DNA from: Nesterenkonia ebinurensis
Lineage (GTDB): Bacteria; Actinomycetota; Actinomycetes; Actinomycetales; Micrococcaceae
Assembly: GCF_008711175.1 (NCBI RefSeq)
Contig: NZ_VWNF01000011.1
Location: forward strand, 372,001-436,000
Direction of reading: 5' to 3'
DNA length: 64,000 bases
Part shown: positions 26,749 through 36,160 of the stretch, one piece after another
How the letters are laid out: every line of letters starts with the position of its first letter
Numbering within the stretch: the stretch's first letter is position 1
Notes under the pieces: model-generated
Databases searched by the model: none
What the model was told of the DNA's origin: nothing
The model's input: the letters and a program-made list of their open reading frames with translations, nothing else
Made by a program: the position numbers and the translations under genes

Positions 26749-29700
26749 TCATCGCGCCACCCCCAGGGAGGTCTGGGAGTGGATGCTGTGTCCGGAGGCT
26801 CCGGCCCGGTTCTCCTGTTCGGAGCGGACGTCGATCTCGGATCCGAGGCTGCGCAGCACATCGACGATCAGGCCCACCACCACCAGGTAGACGCCTACGT
26901 CGAAGAGCACGGAGGAGACCAGATGGTGCTCCCCGAACAGCGGCAGGTTCAGATCCACGATGAAGCTCTGGAAGGCCTGGCCGCCGAAGATCAGCGGCAG
27001 CACCCCGGTGAAGCAGGCCACCGCCAGACCCCAGCCCATCAGCGCACCGGCGGAGAACGGGATGGCGGCCTCCAGCTCATAGCGGCCGCCGGCCAGGTAG
27101 CGCAGCAGGAAGGCCAGGCCAGCCAGCAGGCCGCCGGCGAAACCGCCCCCGGGGGTGTTGTGCCCGGCCAGCAGCAGATAGACCGAAAGCAGGATGATCG
27201 CATGGAACATCAGCCGGGTGACCACCTCAAAGATGATCGAGCGGTGCTCCGGGGCCAGGGTGCGCCCGGCCACCAGCCAGGCCTCGCGGGCCACAGTGGC
27301 GAAGGACCGGGCCACCTGGATCTCCTTGGCCTGCCGTGGGGAGAGCGCCTTATCGGAGAGCACCCGGCCCACCGACCCAGTGGGCACCTCATGCAGGGCT
27401 CTACGCTGCACATCGCGACGCTTGACGAAGATCAGGCTGGCCACCCCGGTGGCTGCTGCGGCCAGCACGGTGATCTCCCCAAAGGTGTCCCAGACCCGGA
27501 TGTCCACCAGGGTCACGTTGACAATATTGGACCCGTGGCCGATCTCGTAGCTCATCCAGGGGTATTCCACACTCACCGGGTCTGTCACGCGGGAATCCAT
27601 GGCGATGGCGGCGGCGACCATGATGATCGCACCGAATCCAGCCCCCAGCAGTGCCCGGCCCAGTTTGAACCGGGTGGGGTTCTGAGTCCAGATCCCCGCC
27701 GGCAGTGTGCGCAGCGCCAACACGAACACCACCAGGATGATCGACTCCACCAGCAGCAGGGTCAACGCTAGGTCCGGGGCTCCCTGCAGGGCGAAGATCC
27801 CGGCGATCCCCCAGCCGCAGAGGCTGACCATCAGCACTGCCATGAAGCGTTTGGGCGCCCAGATGGCTCCCAGTCCGCCGGAGATGATCACCGCGGCCAG
27901 CACCACCTGAATGGGTTCCTCGGCGAAGATCACATGCCCGGGCACTGTGTGTCCGGTGAAGGCCACCACGCCGGCCGGCACTGCAGTGGCCACTGCCACG
28001 ATGATGAACAGGTACCAGCCCAGCGAACCGCGCTGGGTCTTGGAGGTGGTCCAGGCAGCGAAGTCGTCCAGGCTGCGGATGGAATACCGGTAGATCCGCT
28101 CGGCGTCCAGCACTGCGGGCACGGCCCGCTGCGGGTCGGTGATCCGGCCGTGCAGCCAGAACACTCCGGCGCCCAGCGCCCAGGCCAGCACCGAGAGACC
28201 CAGCACCGGGGTCAGCCCGTGCCAGAGGGCCAAATAGGTGGGATCCACCTCCGGGGCCACCGGCTCGAAGAGTGCGGCGAAAGGCTCCACCAGGTGCTGC
28301 ACCGGGCCAGGGGCCAGAGCGAAGACCAGGGTGAGCGCCGCCAGAGCGGCCGGGGCTGCCAGGAACACCGCATCAGGGGAACCGTGGAAAACAGTGGGCT
28401 TCAGAGGTTCACGGGCGCCGTCGTCCGCTGTCTTCTCATATTTGGTGGCGAAGGAGCCCCAGAGGAACCGGGCGGAGTAGGCCACGGTGATTGCTGAGGC
28501 CAGGACGACGCCGCTGAGCACCAGCCAGCCCCACGCACCGTTGATCTCCGCATAGCCGTAGAAGGACTCGAAGACCACCTCTTTGGCCACGAACCCGAAC
28601 AGCGGGGGCAGCCCGGCCATGGAGGCTGCGGCCACCAGGGAGATGATCAGCAGCGGCTTCTGGGTGCGTCCGATCCCGGAGAGGGTGCGCAGGTCGCGGG
28701 TGCCAGTCTTGTGGTCGATGATGCCGACCACCATGAACAGGGCGGCTTTGAACAGCCCGTGGGCCAGCAGCATAGCAATACCGGCCAGGGCGGCGTCCTG
28801 GGTGCCCAGCCCGTTGACCATGATGAGGAAGCCCAGCTGAGAGACCGTGCCGTAGGCCAGCACCAGCTTGATATCGGTCTGGCGCAGGGCCCGATAAGCA
28901 CCCACCAGCATGGTGAGCAGGCCCAATGCCAATACGATCGGCAGCCAGAAGGTGGTGTCGTGGAATCCCGGGGCGAACCTGGCCACCAGGTAGACCCCGG
29001 CCTTGACCATGGCGGCGGCGTGCAGGTAGGCGGAGACCGGGGTGGGGGCGGCCATAGCGGCCGGCAGCCAGAAGTGGAAGGGCACCAGCGCGGATTTGGA
29101 GACTGCGCCGATGAGGATGAGCACCATGGCGATATCCACGGCCACGCCGGTGAGGTCATCGGAGGCTGCGAGGATCTCAGAGAGCCGGTAGGAGCCGGCC
29201 AGCTCACCGATCCACAGCAGACCCACCAGCATCACCAGTCCGCCTAAGGTGGTGACCACCAGCGCCTGGATGGCGGAGCGGCGGGCGAAGATCCGGTGCG
29301 CGGAGTAGCCGATGAGCAGGAAGGAGAGCACTGTGGTGAGCTCCCAGAAGATGAAGAGCATCACCAGGTCATCAGAAAGCACCAAGCCGAGCATGGCGGC
29401 GGCAAAGGCGAAGAGCTGGGCGGCGAAGGGCCCGGCGGCCCGCTCCCCCGGAGGGAAGTAGCGGGCACAGTAGAGCATCACCGCCGCGCCCACCCCGGTG
29501 ATCAGTAGACAGAGCACCAGACTCAGCGCGTCCATCCGGAAAGCCAGCTCCACCCCGAGCTGAGGGATCCACTCGAAGACCTCTGCGGGAGGAGCGTTGG
29601 GCTCACCGATTCCGGCGGACTGGTCTGCTTCTATCACATGGGGAAGATACGCCAGGGTCCAGACGAAGGAGGCAGCGAGCACTGCAGCCAATAGGTAGAA

Positions 29701-29778
29701 GGCCCGCCGCCCCCACCAGGAGTAGAACACCGGGGCCAGAATGCTCACTGCGAACAGCACAGCAAGCACGGTGAGCAT
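26749..29778 (-). CDS. mrpA: Mrp Na+/H+ antiporter subunit A fused to subunit B
   Basis: 1009 residues. The NuoL-like channel domain spans residues 1-500, with KSALVPFHFWLPAAMAAPTP and RQTDIKLVLAYGTVSQLG. Next comes the MrpA C-terminal/DUF4040 part, with VNVTLVDIRVWDTFGEITVL. From about residue 844 a MnhB domain is fused: HNTPGGGFAGGLLAG and GEHHLVSSVLFDVGVYLVV. No separate mrpB exists in the operon, so the fusion supplies it. First gene of the operon; no strong promoter motif was found in the 140 nt before it. Confidence 0.96.
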   Translation of the reverse strand: MLTVLAVLFAVSILAPVFYSWWGRRAFYLLAAVLAASFVWTLAYLPHVIEADQSAGIGEPNAPPAEVFEWIPQLGVELAFRMDALSLVLCLLITGVGAAVMLYCARYFPPGERAAGPFAAQLFAFAAAMLGLVLSDDLVMLFIFWELTTVLSFLLIGYSAHRIFARRSAIQALVVTTLGGLVMLVGLLWIGELAGSYRLSEILAASDDLTGVAVDIAMVLILIGAVSKSALVPFHFWLPAAMAAPTPVSAYLHAAAMVKAGVYLVARFAPGFHDTTFWLPIVLALGLLTMLVGAYRALRQTDIKLVLAYGTVSQLGFLIMVNGLGTQDAALAGIAMLLAHGLFKAALFMVVGIIDHKTGTRDLRTLSGIGRTQKPLLIISLVAAASMAGLPPLFGFVAKEVVFESFYGYAEINGAWGWLVLSGVVLASAITVAYSARFLWGSFATKYEKTADDGAREPLKPTVFHGSPDAVFLAAPAALAALTLVFALAPGPVQHLVEPFAALFEPVAPEVDPTYLALWHGLTPVLGLSVLAWALGAGVFWLHGRITDPQRAVPAVLDAERIYRYSIRSLDDFAAWTTSKTQRGSLGWYLFIIVAVATAVPAGVVAFTGHTVPGHVIFAEEPIQVVLAAVIISGGLGAIWAPKRFMAVLMVSLCGWGIAGIFALQGAPDLALTLLLVESIILVVFVLALRTLPAGIWTQNPTRFKLGRALLGAGFGAIIMVAAAIAMDSRVTDPVSVEYPWMSYEIGHGSNIVNVTLVDIRVWDTFGEITVLAAAATGVASLIFVKRRDVQRRALHEVPTGSVGRVLSDKALSPRQAKEIQVARSFATVAREAWLVAGRTLAPEHRSIIFEVVTRLMFHAIILLSVYLLLAGHNTPGGGFAGGLLAGLAFLLRYLAGGRYELEAAIPFSAGALMGWGLAVACFTGVLPLIFGGQAFQSFIVDLNLPLFGEHHLVSSVLFDVGVYLVVVGLIVDVLRSLGSEIDVRSEQENRAGASGHSIHSQTSLGVAR

Positions 29779-29906
29779 GTAGCGACCCTCTCAGTTCCTG
29801 GCAGCGGCGATGGACTCCGAAGTCATATCCCGGTGAGCGGCATACGCAGAGTGAGATACTTTATGCCGGTTCCCTGGGAGTTCCCTCCATGTTAACAGGC
29901 TCAGGG

Positions 29907-29919
29907 TACTATGCGCCTC
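29907..29919 (+). promoter_or_regulatory. Leaderless-type -10 box of the UMF1-like MFS gene
   Basis: TACTAT at 29907-29912, 7 nt before the ATG at 29920. An ATG overlapping this box at 29911 would put the box inside the coding sequence and is therefore rejected. Confidence 0.45.
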
Positions 29920-31317
29920 ATGAGCCGCACCACAGAGCCGGCGAAGCACGCACAGCGGGCTGCCGCCAGCGCCGAGCCGCTGAACAAGTGGGTCATCTCC
30001 GCCTGGAGCCTGTGGTCCTGGGGGAACGCCACTGTCTCGGCTGTGATGGTCACTTTTGTCTTTGCTCCCTATGTGGTCAATGTGGTCGGCGAGAACAGCA
30101 ACGGCACCCAGTGGCTGACCATCGCGAACCTGATCGCCGGGATCATCATCGCCGCCACCGCACCGGTGGTCGGGCAGCGAGCAGACCGTTCTGGGAAGCG
30201 CAAGCTCTGGCTGACCGTGCTCACGCTGATCGTCACCGGATTGGTGGCAGCCTGCTTCTTCGTGCGCCCGGAAGACAGCTGGCTGCTGGTCGGGGTGACC
30301 CTGATCGCCACCATGAACCTGGTGGATACCCTGGCCAATGTGCACCTGAATGCGATGATCACCGATATCACGGATTCCACACGAATGGGCCGGGTCTCCG
30401 GGATCGGCTGGGGCGCGGGCTATCTGGGCGGGATCTTCATTCTCGCGATCGCCTATTTCGGGATGGTCTCTGGTGAGGGCGGGATGCTGGGACTGCCCAC
30501 CGAGAACTCCTTCAACATCCGCATGGTGGCAGTGGCCGCCGCCGCATGGTTCCTCATCTTCGCGCTGCCGCTGCTGCTGACCCCGGTCAAGACCGCGGAC
30601 CAGCACCAGATCGGGAAGCAGGTGACCATCTGGGAATCGTATAAGCGGCTGTGGCGGACTGTGGTGGGGCTGTGGCGCAACGACCGGAACACCTTCTGGT
30701 TCTTCGTCTCCTCGGCGGTCTACCGCGACGGGCTCTCTGGTGTCTTCGCCTACGGGGCGATCCTGGGAACCTCTGTCTACGGGATCTCCCCGGGGGACAT
30801 TCTGCTCTTCGGCATCGCAGGGAACGTCATCGCCGCCCTAGGTGCCATCCTCGGCGGTTGGGTCGACGACAAAGTAGGGCCCCTCGTGGTCATCCGCTTC
30901 TCTGTGGGCGCTCTGGTGGCCTCGGGAGTGCTGCTGTTCTTCCTTGATGTGGACCGGGAGATCTTCGGTCTCACGCTGACCCCCACCACCTCGTTCTGGG
31001 TCTTCGGCCTGGCCCTGTGCCTGTTCGTAGGACCCGCCCAGGCGGCCTCGCGCGGGTTCCTGGGCCGGATCGCCCCGCCGGACCGGGCTTCCGAGCTGTT
31101 CGGTCTTTATCAGACGGCTGGGCGCAGTGTGGACTTCATGACCTCCGGGCTGATCGCCCTGCTGCTGCTGATCGCCCTGGGTGACCCCGATGTGGAGAAC
31201 GCCGATAAGGCGATCATTGTGGCGGTGGTGACCATTCTGGCTATCGGCCTGGCACTCTTCAGCAAGGTCAAAGCCCCCAATGGCTACGCCAAACTCCCGG
31301 ACCACCAGCTGACCTGA
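29920..31317 (+). CDS. MFS transporter, UMF1/Atg22-like
   Basis: 465 residues, about 12 helices. The N-terminal SAWSLWSWGNATVSAVMVTFVFAPY split and VGQRADRSGKRK are typical of the UMF1 family (bacterial relatives of the vacuolar amino-acid effluxer Atg22). The helix 4-5 region has NAMITDITDSTRMGRVSGIGWG. Likely an effluxer; substrate unknown. It is divergent from mrpA. The start is placed at 29920 because of the TACTAT box 7 nt upstream. Confidence 0.88.
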   Translation: MSRTTEPAKHAQRAAASAEPLNKWVISAWSLWSWGNATVSAVMVTFVFAPYVVNVVGENSNGTQWLTIANLIAGIIIAATAPVVGQRADRSGKRKLWLTVLTLIVTGLVAACFFVRPEDSWLLVGVTLIATMNLVDTLANVHLNAMITDITDSTRMGRVSGIGWGAGYLGGIFILAIAYFGMVSGEGGMLGLPTENSFNIRMVAVAAAAWFLIFALPLLLTPVKTADQHQIGKQVTIWESYKRLWRTVVGLWRNDRNTFWFFVSSAVYRDGLSGVFAYGAILGTSVYGISPGDILLFGIAGNVIAALGAILGGWVDDKVGPLVVIRFSVGALVASGVLLFFLDVDREIFGLTLTPTTSFWVFGLALCLFVGPAQAASRGFLGRIAPPDRASELFGLYQTAGRSVDFMTSGLIALLLLIALGDPDVENADKAIIVAVVTILAIGLALFSKVKAPNGYAKLPDHQLT

Positions 31318-31560
31318 GTGCACAGGTTCTGCTTTCTGGGCGCTGTTCAGATGGCCAGCGGATTGCCGAACGGACCGTGTTCCAGTACCCGGGTTAGCTC
31401 ATCCAGATCACTAGCCCGCTGCGGCCCATAGCAGTCACAGCTTGCTGCCAGACCGAGCCGGAGAAGCCCTGAGGGTCCTCACTCCAGGTCAGCACATTGG
31501 TTGAGCACCGGCCAGCGATCCCGGCCGACCGTCATCACGAAGATCAGTGCCCAGTGAGCT
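31318..31560. other. Intergenic region, possible gene relic
   Basis: No complete gene. On the minus strand a 43-codon open frame without a start (31347-31478) ends ELTRVLEHGPFGNPLAI and looks protein-like, so it may be the 3' remnant of a lost gene. No family recognised. Confidence 0.25.
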
Positions 31561-32520
31561 CTAAGCCAGCACCAGGGCGACAGCCACCATTGAGGGGATG
31601 CCGAGAATGGTGGTCACCAGCACAGTATCCCTGGCGATGGCCTCCCCGGTGCCGTAGCGCACCGCGGCCACCAGCACGTTCTGAGCAGTTGGCAGTGAGG
31701 CCATCACCACTGCGGCCAGCAACATCAGCCCGTCGAGGCCGAAGATGAAGGCGGCGATCAGATAGGCCAACCCCGGGTGGAGCACCAGTTTGATGCCGGA
31801 GGCGATCAGCACATCACGCCGCCGCCCGCTCGCCTTGTCCAGGGGGTGGGAGCCCACCAGTGAGAGCCCGAAGGTCAGCAGCATCAGCGGGATCGAGGCC
31901 CCGGCCAGCAGTTGCACCGACTCATGGATCTGCTCCGGCAGCCGCCAGTTCTGCCAGGAGAACAGCAGACCCAACAAGCAACCCACAATCATCGGGTTTC
32001 CCAGCGTCTGGGCGATCCGGCGGAGAACCTCCGTGCGAGCACGGGGTCGCACCCGCGTCGTGGTGCCTTTCCCAGTGGCCAACTGGTCCAGCAGCGCTAT
32101 GTAGATGGGGGCGTAGAGCGCCAGCTGGAACATCACGATGGGTGCGGCCAGGCTGATATCACCGAGCACATAGGCGGCGATCGGGAATCCGAGGTTGGCG
32201 GCGTTGACCAGGGAGGCGCTCATTCCGCCGATCACCAGATCGGCCCCAGAGCGGCCGGGCAGCAGGAACCTGCCCACCACCATGAACAGTCCCAGCATGG
32301 TGAAGGCGCTCATCGCGGCAATGGCGAACTGGGGGCCCAGCACCTCACGGATGGGTGAGCCGGAGATGGTCAGGAAAAGCAGGCAGGGCGAGGCCACGAA
32401 GAAGGCCACCCGGGAGAGCACCACCCGGGCCTCGGGTCCCAGCACCCGCAGGCGGCCGAGCACGAATCCCACCGCGATGATCAGCCAGACCACGGTGAAA
32501 CCGGACAGGACCGCTGCCAT
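31561..32520 (-). CDS. AEC family transporter (auxin efflux carrier superfamily)
   Basis: 319 residues, ten predicted helices in two five-helix halves. Typical segments: SPCLLFLTISGSP in the first half, SLVNAANLGFPIAAYVLGD in the middle, and DTVLVTTILGIPSMVAVALVLA at the end. Bacterial members carry dicarboxylates such as malate. A close paralogue lies at 56294-57241. The start at 32520 (MAAVLSG) has GAGGAGAG just upstream and matches the start of the paralogue. Confidence 0.92.
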   Translation of the reverse strand: MAAVLSGFTVVWLIIAVGFVLGRLRVLGPEARVVLSRVAFFVASPCLLFLTISGSPIREVLGPQFAIAAMSAFTMLGLFMVVGRFLLPGRSGADLVIGGMSASLVNAANLGFPIAAYVLGDISLAAPIVMFQLALYAPIYIALLDQLATGKGTTTRVRPRARTEVLRRIAQTLGNPMIVGCLLGLLFSWQNWRLPEQIHESVQLLAGASIPLMLLTFGLSLVGSHPLDKASGRRRDVLIASGIKLVLHPGLAYLIAAFIFGLDGLMLLAAVVMASLPTAQNVLVAAVRYGTGEAIARDTVLVTTILGIPSMVAVALVLA

Positions 32521-32617
32521 GGACTCTCCTCGTTTGTGACCGATCTGATCGTTGCCGCGCACAACAATACTCCTGACCCCAGCTGCTGGGAGCACACACT
32601 ACGTGCTGCACATGCGG

Positions 32618-32629
32618 TAATTTAGGTCC
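32618..32629 (+). promoter_or_regulatory. Leaderless-type -10 box of dcd
   Basis: TAATTT at 32618-32623 lies 6 nt before the GTG start at 32630. No Shine-Dalgarno sequence. Confidence 0.45.
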
Positions 32630-33208
32630 GTGCTGCTTTCCGATAATGACATCCGTGCTGAGCTTGAGGCCGGGCGCATCCAACTGAATCCGCTGGATGC
32701 GCAGATGATCCAGCCTTCCAGTGTGGATGTGCGTCTGGAACGGATGTTCCGGCTCTTCGACAACCATAAGTACGCCCATATCGACCCCGCCGCCGAGCAG
32801 CCTGACCTCACCCGGCTGGTGGAGGTGGATCCGGAGGAGCCCTTCGTGCTGCACCCCGGTGAATTTGTGCTCGGCGCCACCTATGAGACCGTCACCCTGC
32901 CTGATGATGTGGCCGCCCGCCTGGAGGGCAAATCGTCCTTGGGCCGGCTGGGACTGCTGACCCACTCCACCGCCGGGTTCATCGACCCGGGCTTCACCGG
33001 ACAGGTCACCTTAGAGCTCTCGAATATGGCCACCCTGCCGATCAAGCTATGGCCGGGCTCCAAAATCGGGCAGCTGTGCTTCTTCCGACTCTCCTCCCCC
33101 GCCTCAACCGGCTACGGCAGCCAGGCCCATCAGTCTCGCTATCAGGGACAGCGCGGCCCCACTGCCAGCCGCAGCCACGAGAACTTTCACCGGACGGTCA
33201 TCGGCTGA
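32630..33208 (+). CDS. dcd: dCTP deaminase
   Basis: Deaminates dCTP to dUTP, or directly to dUMP in the bifunctional form known from mycobacteria; the sequence alone does not settle which. 192 residues. Signatures: [30 protein letters not shown], the active-site region [23 protein letters not shown] with the catalytic Glu in TLELSN, and [10 protein letters not shown] near the C-terminus. GTG start. It ends 3 nt from the end of a convergent MFS gene, so the accessory operon begins immediately after it. Confidence 0.95.
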   Translation: MLLSDNDIRAELEAGRIQLNPLDAQMIQPSSVDVRLERMFRLFDNHKYAHIDPAAEQPDLTRLVEVDPEEPFVLHPGEFVLGATYETVTLPDDVAARLEGKSSLGRLGLLTHSTAGFIDPGFTGQVTLELSNMATLPIKLWPGSKIGQLCFFRLSSPASTGYGSQAHQSRYQGQRGPTASRSHENFHRTVIG

Positions 33209-33211
33209 CAC

Positions 33212-34294
33212 TCAAGCAGATTGAGGTGGGGGGACTTGCCGATACCTCCAAGAAAGTAAGCTCCCAATCGCTGCGATCCCCGCTCCTAGAAGCAGGACAC
33301 CTATCAGAGGCATCAATCCCCAGGCACCTGCCCCGACGAGCGGGCCCAGCACCTGTCCCGCTCTGTTAGAGCTCTGCCACCATCCAAGGTCTGACACGGC
33401 TCTCCCTTGAGCGGCAAGTGTTACCAGAACTGGATTCACCACACCGTAGAAAGTACCGGCGAAAGACAACAGAATGACAGCACTTAGTGATGTAGGGGTA
33501 AGCGCGAGCACTCCCATACTGATCCCGAAAGCACTCCATCCAGCAGTCAGCAGCAAAAAGTAGCGTTTTCTCAGCAGAAGTCGTGAAGTGGCGATGGTGA
33601 CCACAGTGGCCAACCCAGACTGGGATGCCAGGACAACTCCCCGCACTCCAAGTCCCCACCCGAAGAGCTCCAGAACGATCGGAGTCAGGTAGAGGAGCCA
33701 GCCGAAAAAGAGAACGTTGAGGGTGAGGCTCATCGCCATGATGAGGGCGAGCCCCTTAGAGAACCTCCCTTTGATCGTTCGTTGGGGGCGCAGGTCGTTT
33801 CCGGAGCGGATGATGATCAGTGTCGCCGCTGCCAGTACAAGGGACAGTGCGTAGAAGAGGAAAGGCGTACGGGGCGATATTGCACCCAAGGCCGAGCCGA
33901 GCAACGGCTGAAGCAGCATCATGAAGCTCATGATGGACGCGTTGACGCTGATGGCTCGCCCTCGCCGCGCCTTCGGCAATTGACGCAGCAGCACGAACGC
34001 TATGGCGACCAGACCGCCGCTCCCCACACCCTGGAGGACTCTGAGCACCAATGCGGCCTCATAGGAGGCGACCACCAGCACAGCCGTCCCCGCCCCACCA
34101 TAGATAGCCAGCGCCCCGGCGAGAATCAGACGGAGCCCGAATGTGCTCAACAGCTTGGTCATCAGCACTGCCGTCACAATGCCGGGAAGCATCACGGCAG
34201 CTTGGAAGAGGGCCATCCGGTTGATCTCAACGCTGAAATCAGCCGCCAGCTCCGGCAGTACTGGAGCGATCAGCGAGACCCCAGAAATCCCCAA
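33212..34294 (-). CDS. MFS transporter, last gene of the catabolic operon
   Basis: 360 residues from the only available start, a TTG at 34294. About 11-12 helices. The loop KARRGRAISVN between helices 4 and 5 is typical of drug/organic-anion exporters. In-frame codons before the TTG (ALAYATTA) look like the normal beginning of helix 1, but no ATG, GTG or TTG occurs there back into the cupin gene. The start is therefore uncertain and may depend on coupling with the cupin gene, whose stop lies 34 nt upstream. Probably exports a product or analogue of the operon substrate. Confidence 0.8.
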   Translation of the reverse strand: MGISGVSLIAPVLPELAADFSVEINRMALFQAAVMLPGIVTAVLMTKLLSTFGLRLILAGALAIYGGAGTAVLVVASYEAALVLRVLQGVGSGGLVAIAFVLLRQLPKARRGRAISVNASIMSFMMLLQPLLGSALGAISPRTPFLFYALSLVLAAATLIIIRSGNDLRPQRTIKGRFSKGLALIMAMSLTLNVLFFGWLLYLTPIVLELFGWGLGVRGVVLASQSGLATVVTIATSRLLLRKRYFLLLTAGWSAFGISMGVLALTPTSLSAVILLSFAGTFYGVVNPVLVTLAAQGRAVSDLGWWQSSNRAGQVLGPLVGAGAWGLMPLIGVLLLGAGIAAIGSLLSWRYRQVPPPQSA

Positions 34295-34328
34295 CGCTGT
34301 AGTGGCGTAGGCGAGGGCGACTCTCCCC

Positions 34329-34676
34329 TTATCTGCTGACGTAGCGCACCTCGTAGGTTGTGCAGCCCTCCTCGGAGACCCAGGGCCCGTGCTCCATCCC
34401 GGGAGGTCGCACCGCGAAGTCTCCGGCGCAGAACGTCTCGTTCAACCTGAGATCTCGGATGGACCCAGTGAGGATGTAGACCTCTTCCCAGAAGTCATGC
34501 TTCTGAACACCGTTCGGGGAGGTGTCCGTTCCGGGGGCGAAATGCAGAATCCGGGTCACGACCCCGGTTTCTTCGTCTCTGGTGAGGACACGCTCGGTCA
34601 GTTCAGGGACTAATCCCTCACATACGGTCCAGGGCGTTTGCGCACTGGGGGTGAATTCAATCTCAGGTTTAGCCAT
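34329..34676 (-). CDS. Cupin domain protein
   Basis: 115-residue single cupin of the ChrR/anti-sigma-like or dioxygenase-like type. Visible features: HFAPGTDTSPNGVQKHDFWEE (motif 1, cut by the usual loop), then GDFAVRPPGMEHGPWVSEEG (motif 2). Histidines for a metal site are present (KHDFWE, EHGPW). In this operon it could be a small isomerase or dioxygenase; function not assigned. It lies 12 nt after the DUF2848 gene. Confidence 0.8.
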   Translation of the reverse strand: MAKPEIEFTPSAQTPWTVCEGLVPELTERVLTRDEETGVVTRILHFAPGTDTSPNGVQKHDFWEEVYILTGSIRDLRLNETFCAGDFAVRPPGMEHGPWVSEEGCTTYEVRYVSR

Positions 34677-34688
34677 AATTCAAACTCC

Positions 34689-35354
34689 TTATAGTTCCTT
34701 TAATGCGGGTTCTATGGCCACGTCATAGGCTAAGCTCAGTCTCTGACCTGCGAACTCCAGGCTGAACTCCCAATGCTGGCCGTAAACGAATGTTCCAGTG
34801 AGCAGGGGAACAGTTCCTCCGAAGAGCACCAGATCTCCGTCCGTCGCACCGAAACGCTCTTCGTAGATGCGGAGCGTCTCAAAGATCGGCAACAGGGCTG
34901 CGGTGCCGTCCTGGTAGGGCACGCCGTCGACTGAACAGATCAGCTTCAGGTCTTTCCAATGCTGCTGCTCTAGGGCGGCGTCGAACTCCACTGCATGATG
35001 GGCAAGCGGCTTAGGGCATACAGCCTTAGACTCCTGCACGGATCGTGCCTCAATCTCACGGTCGGTGTGATCCGATCCCAGGGTTAGCAAGTTTCGTCCT
35101 TGGGCTCTGATCAGCACCGGTTCTGCCTCGCCGGAGGTGCGGGGCCCGGTAGAGATGCGACTGTCCTGGGTGAGCGAAGCAGGGCTGAGCGGATAGAACT
35201 CGGGGATGTTCTTCGGCGGATCCACGCCCAGCGAGGAAAGCTCGTCAATATGCTCTCGAACTTTCTGTTGATCTGCTCCGGTATACCCGGCAATGAGCGT
35301 GGTGGGCTTCTGATGACCAGGGAACAGGTCTTCGAGGCGGAAAGGCGTCGTCAT
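34689..35354 (-). CDS. DUF2848 family protein
   Basis: 221 residues. Matches the DUF2848 family, whose members sit in catabolic operons and are distantly related to fumarylacetoacetate hydrolase-fold enzymes. Recognisable parts: the N-terminal IAGYTGADQQKVREHIDEL, LGSDHTDREIE with the conserved HTDR, SKAVCPKPLA, and DLVLFGGTVPLLTG. Metal-dependent hydrolase or decarboxylase activity is a reasonable guess only. Coupled to the C-N hydrolase gene by a 4-nt overlap. Confidence 0.8.
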   Translation of the reverse strand: MTTPFRLEDLFPGHQKPTTLIAGYTGADQQKVREHIDELSSLGVDPPKNIPEFYPLSPASLTQDSRISTGPRTSGEAEPVLIRAQGRNLLTLGSDHTDREIEARSVQESKAVCPKPLAHHAVEFDAALEQQHWKDLKLICSVDGVPYQDGTAALLPIFETLRIYEERFGATDGDLVLFGGTVPLLTGTFVYGQHWEFSLEFAGQRLSLAYDVAIEPALKEL

Positions 35355-36160
35355 AGTCTCGGGGTTCCTGTCAGTCGTACAGTCTCGTAATTGTCTAAAC
35401 GGTCTCGCAGGACAGGGAACTCTTCCCGGATCCTATTCACCTCTGCGGGGTCTATCTCCACAAGCAGTGTTTCTTCCTCTGATCCTGCCTCAGCCAACAG
35501 CTCCCCCCAGGGGCTGACGACTCTGCTGGTTCCGGCTAGCTGTACGCCTGCCTGCTCTCCTGCTGCGTTGCATGCGATGACGAAAGCCTGGTTCTCCACA
35601 GCCCGGGCAGAGGTCAGCAGCCGCCAATGGTCACGCCGTATAGCCGGCCAAGCAGCCGGTACAAAGATCAAATCCGCTCCCCCGTCGGCCAGCCGAGACC
35701 ACAGGCCGGGGAAACGCAGGTCGTAGCACGTGGTCGAGGAGGCTCGCCCGTAAGGGGTCTCCGCGATATCAAGCGTGTCCCCAGCAGCCATCCGTTCCCG
35801 CTCCTCCGACTGGTGGCCGAATCCGTGGATCTTGCTGTACCTGCTGATCACCTCACCTATGGGGCTAATTAGCACCGCAGTGTTCCGCAGACTGGTACCA
35901 GCAGTCTCTACATAGCTTCCGCCATGGATGAAAGCGTTCAGTTCTGTAGCGACTCGTTTGAGCGCAGTGAGGGTGGGACCCTGGTCGGTCTCAGCCAAAT
36001 CTGCATATGCGTCAAAGGCGAAGAACCCTCCTGGCCACAACTCGGGAAGCATATAGAGGTCTGCCTGCGGGGCCGCGTGCAGCTGGTCCAGCACCCTGTT
36101 ACGGCGCGCATCGGGGCTTTCTGTCCGGGGGCTGGCTATTTGCAGCAGAGCGATCTTCAT
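35351..36160 (-). CDS. Carbon-nitrogen hydrolase (nitrilase superfamily)
   Basis: 269 residues with the complete Glu-Lys-Cys triad: Glu40 in YMLPELWPGG, Lys110 in SRYSKIHGFG and Cys145 in TTCYDLRFPGLW. The closest subfamily is the omega-amidase/Nit2-like group, which hydrolyses amides of dicarboxylates or carbamoyl groups; cleavage of an amide released from ring opening would fit this operon. Overlaps the GntR gene by 4 nt and the DUF2848 gene by 4 nt. Confidence 0.93.
   Translation of the reverse strand: MKIALLQIASPRTESPDARRNRVLDQLHAAPQADLYMLPELWPGGFFAFDAYADLAETDQGPTLTALKRVATELNAFIHGGSYVETAGTSLRNTAVLISPIGEVISRYSKIHGFGHQSEERERMAAGDTLDIAETPYGRASSTTCYDLRFPGLWSRLADGGADLIFVPAAWPAIRRDHWRLLTSARAVENQAFVIACNAAGEQAGVQLAGTSRVVSPWGELLAEAGSEEETLLVEIDPAEVNRIREEFPVLRDRLDNYETVRLTGTPRL

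Noticed and set aside
31347-31478. 43-codon frame ending LEHGPFGNPLAI as a possible gene relic
   Set aside because: No start codon, no recognised family and no flanking remains; recorded only as part of the intergenic description.
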